DNA of 64,000 bases, from contig CAVPGP010000002.1 in the NCBI GenBank assembly GCA_963704025.1, positions 744,001-808,000 on the forward strand, read 5' to 3'. Made by a program: the position numbers and the translations under genes. Source of the stretch: CAVPGP01 sp963704025 (GTDB lineage Bacteria; Actinomycetota; Thermoleophilia; Gaiellales; Gaiellaceae). How positions within the stretch are numbered: position 1 is the stretch's first letter; every line of letters starts with the position of its first letter. The notes beneath the pieces are model-generated. The model did not search any database. It was not told the DNA's origin and was given only the letters and a program-made list of their open reading frames with translations. Of this stretch, positions 38,571 to 47,502 are shown one piece after another.

Positions 38571-39134
38571 CTAGGGCGCCGCCGACGGCTGAGGTGGCTC
38601 CGCCGCCGAAGGCTCTTCCGCGGGCGCCGACTCGAAGCGCTCGATCTCCAGGAACACGACCGCCGCCACCGCGACGCCGATCACGAGGCCGACGTCGCGT
38701 GCCCGGGCGAGAGAGAGCGCCCGCAGCGCGCCCCAGCCCACGACGTAGGCCCACGCCCCCAGGGCGGTGCCGAAGACGATCGCCACGCCGCGGCGGTGCG
38801 AGACCGCGACCGTGCCGAACAGCTTTTGCCCACTCGGCTGCACGAGCGGACCGTAGGCCAGGAGCCCGGTCTCGAGCACACGGATGCGCGTCCTCAACGA
38901 CGTCATGATCTCGCCGGCACGGAGCTCGTAGACGAGGATGCCGAACGTCGCGGTGAAGCCGACAAGTCCGAGCGCCAGAAGCTCGACGGCGGCCCGGCCG
39001 GCGGTCAGGAACCCGACTGCGGCGCCGGCGATGGTCGGCACGAGGGCGAGCAGACGGAAGCGCGTGTCGGTCAGCCCCCGCAGGAGCACCGCGCTCTCTT
39101 GGTAGTCCAGCCGCAGGCGCTCCTCGTCGTCCAT
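38571..39134 (-). CDS. conserved hypothetical membrane protein, four helices
   Basis: A 187-residue protein starting MDDEERLRLDYQESAVLLRG. It has two closely spaced membrane segments (LLALVPTIAGAAVGFL, LLALGLVGFTATFGILVYEL), an Arg-rich cytoplasmic loop (MTSLRTRIRVLETGLLAYG), two further segments (VAIVFGTALGAWAYVV, VGLVIGVAVAAVVFLEI), and a Pro/Glu/Ala-rich tail. I do not recognise the family. The gene is 32 bp downstream of the thiolase and may share its transcript. Confidence 0.7.
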   Translation of the reverse strand: MDDEERLRLDYQESAVLLRGLTDTRFRLLALVPTIAGAAVGFLTAGRAAVELLALGLVGFTATFGILVYELRAGEIMTSLRTRIRVLETGLLAYGPLVQPSGQKLFGTVAVSHRRGVAIVFGTALGAWAYVVGWGALRALSLARARDVGLVIGVAVAAVVFLEIERFESAPAEEPSAAEPPQPSAAP

Positions 39135-39166
39135 GCGCCCTCCTCCACGGGATCGTATGCGGGAGC

Positions 39167-40318
39167 TCAGACCTCGATCAAGATCGCGTCGCCCTGGCCG
39201 CCGCCGGAGCAGATCGCCGCGAGGCCGAGCCCACCGCCGTTGCGCCGGAGCTCGTGGACCATCGTGCCGAGGATGCGCCCGCCGGAGGCGCCGATCGGAT
39301 GACCGAGCGCGACGGCGCCGCCGTTGACGTTCACCTTCGCCTCGTCGGCTCCGAGCAGCCTGGTCGAGTTCCACGCGACCGACGCGAAAGCCTCGTTGAT
39401 CTCGACTCGCTCGACCTCGTCGATCGACTTGCCCGCCCGCTCGAGCGCCACGGCGCCCGCCCTGGCCGGCGTCCGCGCCAGAAACGCGAAGTCGTCCGCG
39501 ACGTAGCCCTGGCCGATCACGGTCGCGAGCGGCTCGAGGCCCCGCTTGCGGGCCCACTCCTCGCTCGCGACGACCACGCATGACGCGCCGTCGTTCACGC
39601 CCGGCGCGTTGCCCGCCGTCGTCGACCCCTCCGGGTCGAAGACCGGCTTCAGCGCTGCGAGGGCCTCGAGCGTCGTGTCGCGGCGGACGCTCTCGTCGGC
39701 GGTCACATCCCCGACCGGCACGATCTCGTCCTCGAAGCGGCCCGCATCCTGCGCCGCGGCCGCGCGCTGGTGCGAGCGGTACGCCCAGGCATCCTGATCC
39801 TCGCGCGGGATCCCGAGCTCGCGGGAGACGAAGCTGGCCTGGACGACCATGTGCAGGCCGTCGAACGTCGACGTCAGCCCGTCGTGCGTCATCAGGTCGA
39901 TCAGCGTGCCGTCGCCGAGGCGGTAGCCGAAGCGGGCCTGCTGGAGGATGTACGGCGCGTTCGACATCGACTCCATCCCGCCCGTGACGATCACCTCGGC
40001 GTCGCCGGCGCGGATCATCGAGTCGGCGATCTCGACCGCGCGGATCGAGGACGCGCACACCTTGTTGATCGTGTCGGCGGGCACCTCGACCGGCAGCCCT
40101 GCGCCTACCGCCGCCTGGCGCGCGGGCGCCTGTCCGGCACCGCCCTGAAGCACCTGACCCATGATCACGTACTGCACCTCACCCGGCTCGACCCCGGCCC
40201 GCCCGAGGCCCGCCTCGATCGCGATCGCGCCGAGCTCGGTCGCCCGGTGGCCGGCGAGCGCGCCGCCGAGCTTGCCGAAGGGCGTGCGGACGGCGGAGAG
40301 GATCACGGACCGGTTCAC
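39167..40318 (-). CDS. acetyl-CoA C-acetyltransferase (thiolase)
   Basis: A 383-residue thiolase of full length. Nucleophile Cys88 lies in INKVCASSIRAVE. The NEAFA motif is VEINEAFASVAWN, the His motif GGAVALGHPIGASGGRIL, and the second catalytic Cys AICSGGGQGDA. It condenses two acetyl-CoA to acetoacetyl-CoA or cleaves 3-ketoacyl-CoA. ATG 40318 overlaps the stop of the upstream hydroxyacid dehydrogenase (ATGA), so the M42 peptidase, dehydrogenase and thiolase genes form a tight leftward operon. With the nearby 3-hydroxybutyryl-CoA dehydrogenase it could support butyrate or hydroxybutyrate metabolism. Confidence 0.95.
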   Translation of the reverse strand: MNRSVILSAVRTPFGKLGGALAGHRATELGAIAIEAGLGRAGVEPGEVQYVIMGQVLQGGAGQAPARQAAVGAGLPVEVPADTINKVCASSIRAVEIADSMIRAGDAEVIVTGGMESMSNAPYILQQARFGYRLGDGTLIDLMTHDGLTSTFDGLHMVVQASFVSRELGIPREDQDAWAYRSHQRAAAAQDAGRFEDEIVPVGDVTADESVRRDTTLEALAALKPVFDPEGSTTAGNAPGVNDGASCVVVASEEWARKRGLEPLATVIGQGYVADDFAFLARTPARAGAVALERAGKSIDEVERVEINEAFASVAWNSTRLLGADEAKVNVNGGAVALGHPIGASGGRILGTMVHELRRNGGGLGLAAICSGGGQGDAILIEV

Positions 40319-41208
40319 GGCTCCAGCCTACCCACGGGTGTGATCGGCCCGTCCCCCCTCAGCACGGCGATCACGTTCTCCGCGGCGAGGCGCGCCATCG
40401 CCGCACGCGTCTCGCTCGTGGCGGAGGCGATGTGCGGGGTCATGACGACGTTCGGCAGCTCGAGGAGACCCGGATGGACGTGCGGCTCGTCCTCGAAGAC
40501 GTCCAGCCCGGCGGCCCCGATCTGCCCGTCGCGCAACGCCTCCACAAGCGCCGCCTCGTCCACGACCGGCCCGCGCGAGACGTTGACGAGGATCGCGTCC
40601 GGCTTCATCGCGCGGAGCTCCTGCGCGCCGATCAGGTGCCGCGTCTCCGGCCGGAGCGGCACGTGCAGCGAGACGGCGTCCGCCTCGGCGAGCAGCCGCT
40701 CGAGCGGCAGCGGGCGCGCCGAGATCACGCGCATGCCCAGCGCCTCGCCGTAGGCCGCGAGCGCCCGGCCGGTGCGGCCCATGCCGATGATCCCGAGCGT
40801 GCGGCCGCCGAGCTCCAGCGTCTGCAGCGGGTTGCGGCTCCACCCCGTCCAGGCGCCTGCGCGGATCTGGCGGTCGCCCTCGACGACCCGCTTCGCCGCA
40901 GCGAGGAGCAGCGCCAGCGCGTGCTCCGCGACGGCCCGGGTCAAGACGTCCGGCGTGTTGGTGACGACGACACCGTGCCGGCCGGCCGCGTCCAGGTCGA
41001 CGTTGTCGACGCCGACGGCGAAGTTCGCGACGACCCGGAGCTGCGGCCCCGCCCGCTGGAAGAACGCGTCGTCGATCGGGTCAGTCAGGTGGGCGAGCAC
41101 GCCGTCCGCGCCTGCGACGTCCTCGCCGACTCGCACGTCCCAGCCCGTCGCCCGCAGCAGCTCCTCGGCGGGCGCGGGCGTCGGGCGCGTGACGACGATC
41201 CGGCTCAG
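40315..41208 (-). CDS. D-2-hydroxyacid dehydrogenase
   Basis: A product of about 297 residues of the D-isomer-specific 2-hydroxyacid dehydrogenase family (glyoxylate/hydroxypyruvate reductase, phosphoglycerate dehydrogenase). The substrate domain has LRVVANFAVGVDNVDLDAAG and TNTPDVLTRAVAEHAL. The NAD loop is LGIIGMGRTGRALAAYGEAL. Catalytic Arg is in LVNVSRGPVVDEAALVEAL, Glu in VFEDEPHVHPGL and His in VVMTPHIASATSE. There is no good ATG/GTG/TTG at the expected start. The best candidate is CTG at 41208 (LSRIVVTRP), overlapping the M42 peptidase stop as CTGA. This is a rare start or a base error. Exact substrate is unknown. Confidence 0.9.
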   Translation of the reverse strand: MSRIVVTRPTPAPAEELLRATGWDVRVGEDVAGADGVLAHLTDPIDDAFFQRAGPQLRVVANFAVGVDNVDLDAAGRHGVVVTNTPDVLTRAVAEHALALLLAAAKRVVEGDRQIRAGAWTGWSRNPLQTLELGGRTLGIIGMGRTGRALAAYGEALGMRVISARPLPLERLLAEADAVSLHVPLRPETRHLIGAQELRAMKPDAILVNVSRGPVVDEAALVEALRDGQIGAAGLDVFEDEPHVHPGLLELPNVVMTPHIASATSETRAAMARLAAENVIAVLRGDGPITPVGRLEP

Positions 41209-42257
41209 CGGCCCAGATCGGTGTCCGCCGAGAGCCGCCGCGCGAACGCCGCGATCAGCCTCGACGCGCCCTCGACGTCGCTCCACTGTGCGAGCTCGAC
41301 CGGGGTGTGCGCGTAGCGGATCGGGATCGAGACGAGCCCGGTCGGCACGCCCCCGCGGCTCAGGTGCAGGTAGTCGGCGTCCGTCGAGGTCTGCGCCGTC
41401 GTCACCTCGACCGAGTGCTCGATGCCCTCCGCCTCGGCCGCCCCGCGCAACAGCTCGAACACGGCGGGATGCAGCGTCGAGCCGCGTGCGATCGCAGGGC
41501 CTGCGCCGACCTCGATCCTGCCGCCGATCTTCACGTCGCCCCCCGGCGCGTCCGTGGACGGCGTGATGTCGACGGCGAGCGCGACGTCGGGCTCGAGCGA
41601 GAACGCTGCCGCACGCGCCCCGTACACGCCGACCTCCTCCTGCACGGTCGCGACAGCGATCACGTCGCCGGCCGAGCCGCCGGCCTCCGCGACGAGCCGC
41701 GCGGCCTCGAGTGCGACATACGCGCCGAGCCGGTTGTCGAGCGCGCGCGAGATGAACCGGTCGTTCGGCAGCTCCTGCGGCGGGCCGACGAGCACGGCCG
41801 GATCTCCGACCGAGACGAGCTCCAGCGCCTCGTCCCGGTCGCGGGCGCCGATGTCGATGTGCATGTCGGCGAGCTCCGGCTTCTTGCCCTCCCTGCGCTG
41901 GTCCGGCGAGAGCCGGCGGCGGGCGATCAGCCCCGGCACGATGCCGCCTTCCGTCACGATCTCGACCCGCTGGGCGACGAGCGTCGACGGCTCGTAGCCG
42001 CCGATGACCGAGAACGCGAGATTGCCTTGCTCGTCGGCATGCGTGATCGCGACGCCGATCTCGTCGATGTGGCCGAGGACGGCGAGCCGCGGACCGCCGC
42101 CTGAGCCTGCGACCTTCGCGTAGGACGAGCCCATGGCGTCCGTCCACACCTCGGCGAACGGCTCCGCCGCTGCGCGCCACGCCGCCGCCGCGCGAGCCTC
42201 GTAGCCGGAGGGCCCCGGGATGGTGAGCAGCTCGCGGAGCAGCGGTGCGATCGGCAC
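41205..42257 (-). CDS. M42-family metallo-aminopeptidase / glucanase-like
   Basis: A product of about 350 residues of the M42 (tetrahedral aminopeptidase) family. Metal ligands appear as LAVLGHIDEIGVAI (HxDE), RALDNRLGAYVALE, VATVQEEVGVYGARAA (catalytic EE), VDITPSTDAP and IRYAHTPVE (terminal His). These enzymes form large oligomers and trim N-terminal residues from peptides. GTG 42257 is taken as start; TTG 42269 is an in-frame alternative. It heads a tight leftward operon with the hydroxyacid dehydrogenase and thiolase, and is divergent from the trp leader with about 50 bp between. Confidence 0.92.
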   Translation of the reverse strand: MPIAPLLRELLTIPGPSGYEARAAAAWRAAAEPFAEVWTDAMGSSYAKVAGSGGGPRLAVLGHIDEIGVAITHADEQGNLAFSVIGGYEPSTLVAQRVEIVTEGGIVPGLIARRRLSPDQRREGKKPELADMHIDIGARDRDEALELVSVGDPAVLVGPPQELPNDRFISRALDNRLGAYVALEAARLVAEAGGSAGDVIAVATVQEEVGVYGARAAAFSLEPDVALAVDITPSTDAPGGDVKIGGRIEVGAGPAIARGSTLHPAVFELLRGAAEAEGIEHSVEVTTAQTSTDADYLHLSRGGVPTGLVSIPIRYAHTPVELAQWSDVEGASRLIAAFARRLSADTDLGR

Positions 42258-42309
42258 GCGCCGATTCAATCACTTGCGGAGGCCGTCGCCCTCGCCTAGG
42301 CTGAAAACG

Positions 42310-42384
42310 ATGATTACGCCGACCCCGACGCCCCAGCCGATCCTTTGGGCCTGGCGCCGCGAGCGGGGCGGGAGCCTGGCCTAG
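42310..42384 (+). CDS. trpL: trp operon leader peptide
   Basis: A 24-codon reading frame starting ATG 42310 encodes MITPTPTPQPILWAWRRERG and ends with TAG at 42382. The two tryptophan codons, TGG at 42346 and 42352, are separated by one Ala codon, and an intrinsic terminator follows 30 nt later, directly before trpE. This is the classic layout for ribosome-mediated attenuation: stalling at the Trp codons when charged tRNA-Trp is scarce would favour an antiterminator. A palindromic GGCCTAGGCC at the stop codon may take part in the alternative pairing. Confidence 0.85.
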   Translation: MITPTPTPQPILWAWRRERGGSLA

Positions 42385-42412
42385 GCCTGAGCCATCCCAC
42401 GCCCGCTCGACC

Positions 42413-42434
42413 GAGACCCGCGAGGGTCTTTTTT
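42413..42434 (+). terminator. trp attenuator terminator
   Basis: AGACCC (42414-42419) pairs with GGGTCT (42424-42429) around a GCGA loop, followed by a T-tract to 42434. It is the only textbook U-tract terminator in the window and lies 8 nt before the trpE ATG. Its 3' arm contains the only nearby purine-rich sequence (GAGGG), so folding may also hide the trpE ribosome-binding site. Confidence 0.85.
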
Positions 42435-42442
42435 CGTTCCCG

Positions 42443-43656
42443 ATGACCATCTCCACCGCCATCGCAACCGACCTGCTGACGCCGCTCGCGGCGTACCTCC
42501 GCCTGCGCGACGCGGGCCGGGCCGCGTTCCTGCTGGAGTCGGTCGAGCGAGGTCGCCTGGGACGCCACTCCTTCGTCGGCTGCGGCTCTCGCCTCGTCGA
42601 CTTCGCGCAGGCGGAGGCCTGCGGCGAAGCGGTCGTCGGCTACCTCGGGTACGACCACGTCGCCGTGCTCGAGCCCACGGTCCCGCTACCCGAGGCGGGC
42701 CGCGACCTGCCGGAGAGCCGCTTCGTCGTCGCCGACGTCCTCGTCCGCTTCGACCACGCGCGGGGGCTCGCCGAGGTACTGGTCGGCGACGTGGACGAGG
42801 TCACCACCCTCCTCGAGCGGAACGTCGAGCCACCCCGCGGCGGCTCCGGCCCGGGGACGACGGAACGCTCCTCGCAGACCGACTACGAGCGCTCGGTCGA
42901 GCGCGCGAAGGAGCACATCCGGGCCGGTGACGCCTTCCAGATCGTCCTCTCCCAGCGGGCTGAGCGGCGCACGGACGTGACGCCGCTCGACGTCTACCGC
43001 TCGCTGCGCCGCGTGAATCCGTCGCCGTACCTCTTCCTGCTGGAGCTCGACGGGATCTCGCTCGTCGGCTCGTCGCCGGAGACGCTCGTCAAGGCCGAGG
43101 GCGCCCGTGCGAGCCTGAACCCGATCGCGGGGACGACGCAGCCCGGCGAGGGGGACGCCGAGCGGCTGCTCTCGTCGGCCAAGGACCGGGCCGAGCATGT
43201 GATGCTCGTCGACCTGGGCCGGAACGACCTCTCGCGTGTCTGCAGGGCGGGCACCGTCAAGGTCGAGCGCTTTCTCGAGCCGGAGCGGTTCTCGCACGTG
43301 ACGCATCTCGTCTCGGAGGTCGCCGGCGAGCTGAAGGACGGCGTGACGCCGTTCGACCTGCTCCGCGCGTGCTTCCCCGCCGGCACCGTCAGCGGCGCGC
43401 CTAAGGTGCGTGCGATGCAGATCATCTCGGAGCTGGAGGGCTTCCGCCGCGGCCCCTACGCGGGCGCCGTCGGCTACTCGCTGCCGGGCGGCTCGTTCGA
43501 CACCTGCATCGCGATCCGGACGGTCGTGCTCCAGGACGGCGTCGCCTACCTGCAGGCGGGCGCAGGGATCGTCGCCGATTCCGATCCGCGCGCCGAGCAC
43601 GAGGAGTGCCTGCGCAAGCTGGCCGCGCTCGAGACGGCGATCGAGGAGGCGGAAGC

Positions 43657-43660
<4 letters not shown>
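42443..43660 (+). CDS. trpE: anthranilate synthase component I
   Basis: A 405-residue chorismate-using enzyme, about 90-100 residues shorter than typical TrpE. The N-terminal regulatory half is compressed: GRLGRHSFVGCGSRLVDFA, then VVGYLGYDHVAVLEPTV. The catalytic domain is intact: RAKEHIRAGDAFQIVLSQRA-like helix, LNPIAGTTQPG (Ala in PIAGT favours TrpE over PabB), AEHVMLVDLGRNDLSRVC, ACFPAGTVSGAPKVRAMQII and GAGIVADSDPRAEHEEC. With TrpG it makes anthranilate. It is regulated by the attenuator just upstream; whether the shortened N-terminus still binds feedback Trp is uncertain. Its stop overlaps the trpG start (ATGA). Confidence 0.95.
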
Positions 43661-44219
<559 letters not shown>

Positions 44220-44223
<4 letters not shown>

Positions 44224-45245
44224 TCCAGTCGGCACTGGCCCGGCTCCTCGACGGCCACGATCTGGCGCGCGAGGAGGCGCGCGGCGTCATGAACGAGATC
44301 ATGACCGGCGAAGCGACGTCCGGGCAGATCGGCGGCTTTCTCGTCGCGCTCCGCCTGAAGGGAGAGACCGCCGACGAGATCGCCGGCTGCGCCGAGGCGA
44401 TGCGCGAGCACGCGCTGCCCGTGCGGCCGAAGCGCTCGGACCTCGTCGACACCGCCGGTACCGGCGGCGACGGCGGCAAGACGTTCAACATCTCGACCGC
44501 CGCCGCGCTCGTGGCCGCCGCCGCCGGGGCGGGGGTCGCGAAGCACGGCAACCGCTCCGTCTCGTCGCAGTCCGGCTCGGCCGACGTGCTCGAGGCGCTC
44601 GGCTTCTCGCTGGACCTCACGCCCGAGCGCGTCGCGCAGTCGGTGGACGAGCTCGGCTTCGGCTTCATGTTCGCGCCGACGCACCACCCCGCCATGCGCC
44701 ACGCCGCGCCCGTGCGGCGCGAGCTCGCAGCACGGACGGTCTTCAACGTGCTGGGTCCGCTGACGAACCCGGCGGGCGCGCGGGCGCAGGTCGTGGGCGT
44801 CTACTCGCCCCTGCTGGTGCAGACGATCGCGCAGGTGCTCGCGCGGCTCGGGGCGCACCACGCCTTCGTCGTGCACGGCGCGTTCGGCATCGACGAGCTG
44901 TCGCCCGCAGGCCCGAACCTCGTCTGCGAGGTCGTCGACGGCTTCGTCAAGGAACGCGAGATCGACCCGGAGGAGCTCGGCGTCCCCCGCTGCGCGCCGG
45001 AGGACCTCCGCGGCGGCTCGCCCGAGGAGAACGCGTTGCGGATCCGCGAGGTGTTCGAGGGCGCAAACGGCGGCCGCCGCTCCGCGATCCTGCTCAACGC
45101 GGCCGGCGCGATCGCCGCGGGCGGGCACGCGAAGGATCTGAAGGACGGGCTCGGCTACGCGGCCGAGGCGCTCGACTCCGGTGCTGCCGCCGTGCGCCTC
45201 GAGCAGCTGATCGCCTTCTCGCGCCAGGAGCCCGTGACCGCATGA
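44220..45245 (+). CDS. trpD: anthranilate phosphoribosyltransferase
   Basis: A 341-residue enzyme of full length. The PRPP/anthranilate site is DTAGTGGDGGKTFNISTAAA, followed by KHGNRSVSSQSGSADVLEALG, FMFAPTHHPAMRHAAPVR and RTVFNVLGPLTNPAGA. It transfers the phosphoribosyl group to anthranilate, the second step of tryptophan synthesis. The start ATG overlaps the trpG stop (ATGA), and the stop overlaps the trpC start, so the whole operon is translationally coupled. The sequence is undamaged. Confidence 0.97.
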
Positions 45246-46393
45246 GGCTGCGGGAGGCACTCGCAGCCGACGGGCTGGGCGCGATCGCCGAGTTCAAGCG
45301 GCGGTCTCCGTCGGCGGGCGACATCCGCCCGGGCGCCGACGCCGCCGCATTCGCCCGGAGCTACGAGCAGGCGGGCGCGAGCGCCGTCTCAGTGCTCGTC
45401 GACGAGCGCTTCGGCGGCTCGGTCGCGGATCTCGTCGCTGCGCGGGAGTCCACCTCGCTGCCATTGCTCGCCAAGGGCTTCTTCCGGAAGCAGGACGAGC
45501 TGGCCGACCTGCGTCGTGCCGGCGCCGACGCGGTGCTGCTGATCCTGCGCGACCTCGACGACCGGCAGGCGGCCGCGTTGCAGGCGTCTGCCCGGGACCT
45601 CGGGCTCGACGCCCTCGTCGAGGCGCACGACGCCGACGAGCTGGCCCGCGCCGTGCAGCTCGGCGCCGACTCGATAGGGATCAACGCGCGCGACCTGAGC
45701 ACCTTCGCCGTCGACCGGCAGGCGCAGCTCCGGCTCGTGGCGGAGGCGCCGAAGGACCGGCTCGTGATCGCGGAGAGCGCCGTCCACTCGCGCGCACAGG
45801 GCGCCGCGGCAGAGCTCGCCGGCGCGGACGCGGTCCTCGTCGGCACCGCGCTGATGCAGGCGCGCGACCCGGCGGCCAAGCTGCGCGAGCTGCTCTCCCG
45901 CCCACTCGTGAAGGTGTGCGGCCTCACCTGCCAGGACGACGTCGACGCCGCCGTCGAGGCCGGCGCCGACCTGCTCGGCTTCATCCTGGCCGAGGAGAGC
46001 CCGCGCCGCGCCGAGGCCGTGCTCGACGTGCCGGACACGGCACTCTCGGTCGCCGTCTTCGTCGAGGACGTGCACGACGCCGGCTCGGACCTCCTCCAGC
46101 TCTACCGCCGCGAGAACGGGCACCGCGGCCGCGACGCCGAGCTGCTGCGCGGCGGCGAGCGCGTGGCGACCGTCGTCGACCTGCCGTGGCTCGAGGACGA
46201 CCCGACGCACCTCGACCGGGCCCGGGCCGCCGACGGCCGCGTGATGCTCGCCGGTGGGCTCGACGGCTCGAACGTGCGCGCGGCGATCGACGCCGTCCGG
46301 CCCTGGGCGGTCGACGCCGCCTCCCGCCTCGAGCGAGAGCCCGGGCTCAAGGACCACGAGAAGGTCAGAGCCTTCGTCGAGGCCGCGCGATGA
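45242..46393 (+). CDS. trpCF: fused indole-3-glycerol-phosphate synthase / phosphoribosylanthranilate isomerase, compact
   Basis: A single 383-residue frame carries both steps 3 and 4 of the pathway. Residues 1 to about 215 are TrpC, starting abruptly at IAEFKRRSPSAGDIRPG without the usual N-terminal helix of about 45 residues. LLAKGFFRK, LVEAHDADELARA, IGINARDLSTF and VIAESAVHS supply its active-site positions; the usual KDF is KGF. From about residue 221, VKVCGLTCQDDVDAAVEAGADLLGF and VMLAGGLDGSNVRAAIDAVRPW, then EPGLKDHEKVRAFVEA, are TrpF (catalytic Cys in KVCGLT). TrpF is about 160 residues, against about 200 usually, with a shortened middle. No separate trpF is seen in the operon. TrpC-TrpF fusions are well known in enterobacteria but unexpected here. 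Confidence 0.9.
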   Translation: MRLREALAADGLGAIAEFKRRSPSAGDIRPGADAAAFARSYEQAGASAVSVLVDERFGGSVADLVAARESTSLPLLAKGFFRKQDELADLRRAGADAVLLILRDLDDRQAAALQASARDLGLDALVEAHDADELARAVQLGADSIGINARDLSTFAVDRQAQLRLVAEAPKDRLVIAESAVHSRAQGAAAELAGADAVLVGTALMQARDPAAKLRELLSRPLVKVCGLTCQDDVDAAVEAGADLLGFILAEESPRRAEAVLDVPDTALSVAVFVEDVHDAGSDLLQLYRRENGHRGRDAELLRGGERVATVVDLPWLEDDPTHLDRARAADGRVMLAGGLDGSNVRAAIDAVRPWAVDAASRLEREPGLKDHEKVRAFVEAAR

Positions 46394-47502
46394 GCCTCAC
46401 GTACGGCGAGTACGGCGGCCGCTACGTCCCGGAGACCCTGATTCCGGCGCTCGACGAGCTGACCGAAGGCTGGGCCGACGCGCTCGCCGACGACGCCTTC
46501 CGCGCCGAGCTGCACGAGCTCGCCACCTCGTACGCCGGCCGCCCAACGCCGCTCACGCTTGCGACGCGCTTCGCGCCGGAGAAGCGCGTCTGGCTGAAGC
46601 GCGAGGACCTGATGCACACGGGCGCGCACAAGCTCAACAACGCGCTCGGCCAGGCGGTGCTCGCCCGCCGGCTCGGCAAGCAGCGCATCGTCGCGGAGAC
46701 CGGTGCGGGACAGCACGGCGTCGCGGCGGCGACCGTCTGCGCCCGCTTCGGCTTCGACTGCGTCGTCTACATGGGCTCCGAGGACATGCGCCGGCAGGCG
46801 CCCAACGTGGAGCGGATGAACCTGCTGGGGGCCGAGGTACGCCCCGTCGAGTTCGGCACGAAGACCCTGAAGGAGGCGACGAGCGAGGCGATCCGCGACT
46901 GGATCACGAACGTCGAGACCACGCACTATCTGATCGGCTCGTGCGTCGGCCCGGCTCCGTATCCGGCCATCGTGCGCGAGCTCCAGGCCGTGATCGGCCG
47001 CGAGGCGCGCGAGCAGATCCTCGCGGCGGAAGGACGCCTGCCCGAGGCGGCGATCGCCTGCGTCGGCGGGGGGTCGAACGCGATCGGCCTCTTCGCGGGC
47101 TTCCTCGAGGACGACGACGTGCGCCTCGTCGGCGTCGAGGCGGCCGGCGCCGCGTCGCTCGGCACGGGCCGGCCCGGGATCCTGCACGGCTCCCGTTCGT
47201 CGCTGCTCGCGGACGAGGACGGGCAGATCGTGGACGCGCACTCCATCTCCGCAGGCCTCGACTACCCCGGCGTCGGCCCGGAGCACGCGGCGCTGCGCGA
47301 TTCCGGCCGCGCGGCCTACGTGACCTGCACGGACGACGAGGCGCTCGCGGCGTTCCGGCTGCTCAGCCGCACCGAGGGGATCATCCCCGCGCTCGAGTCC
47401 TCGCACGCGCTCGCGCGGGCGCTCGACCTCGACGCCGAGCTGATCCTCGTCTGCCTCTCCGGCCGCGGCGACAAGGATCTGGCGGAGGTGCTGGCACGGT
47501 GA
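46390..47502 (+). CDS. trpB: tryptophan synthase beta chain
   Basis: A 370-residue PLP enzyme joining indole and serine. It opens YGEYGGRYVPETLIPALDEL. The PLP lysine is Lys81 in HTGAHKLNNALGQ, and ETGAGQHGVAAATVCA, VGGGSNAIGLFAGF and GLDYPGVGPEHAAL complete the site. This is the TrpB1 form that pairs with TrpA. It starts at ATG 46390, overlapping the trpCF stop. The gene downstream is not trpA but an acetyltransferase, itself coupled by GTGA. Confidence 0.97.
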   Translation: MSLTYGEYGGRYVPETLIPALDELTEGWADALADDAFRAELHELATSYAGRPTPLTLATRFAPEKRVWLKREDLMHTGAHKLNNALGQAVLARRLGKQRIVAETGAGQHGVAAATVCARFGFDCVVYMGSEDMRRQAPNVERMNLLGAEVRPVEFGTKTLKEATSEAIRDWITNVETTHYLIGSCVGPAPYPAIVRELQAVIGREAREQILAAEGRLPEAAIACVGGGSNAIGLFAGFLEDDDVRLVGVEAAGAASLGTGRPGILHGSRSSLLADEDGQIVDAHSISAGLDYPGVGPEHAALRDSGRAAYVTCTDDEALAAFRLLSRTEGIIPALESSHALARALDLDAELILVCLSGRGDKDLAEVLAR

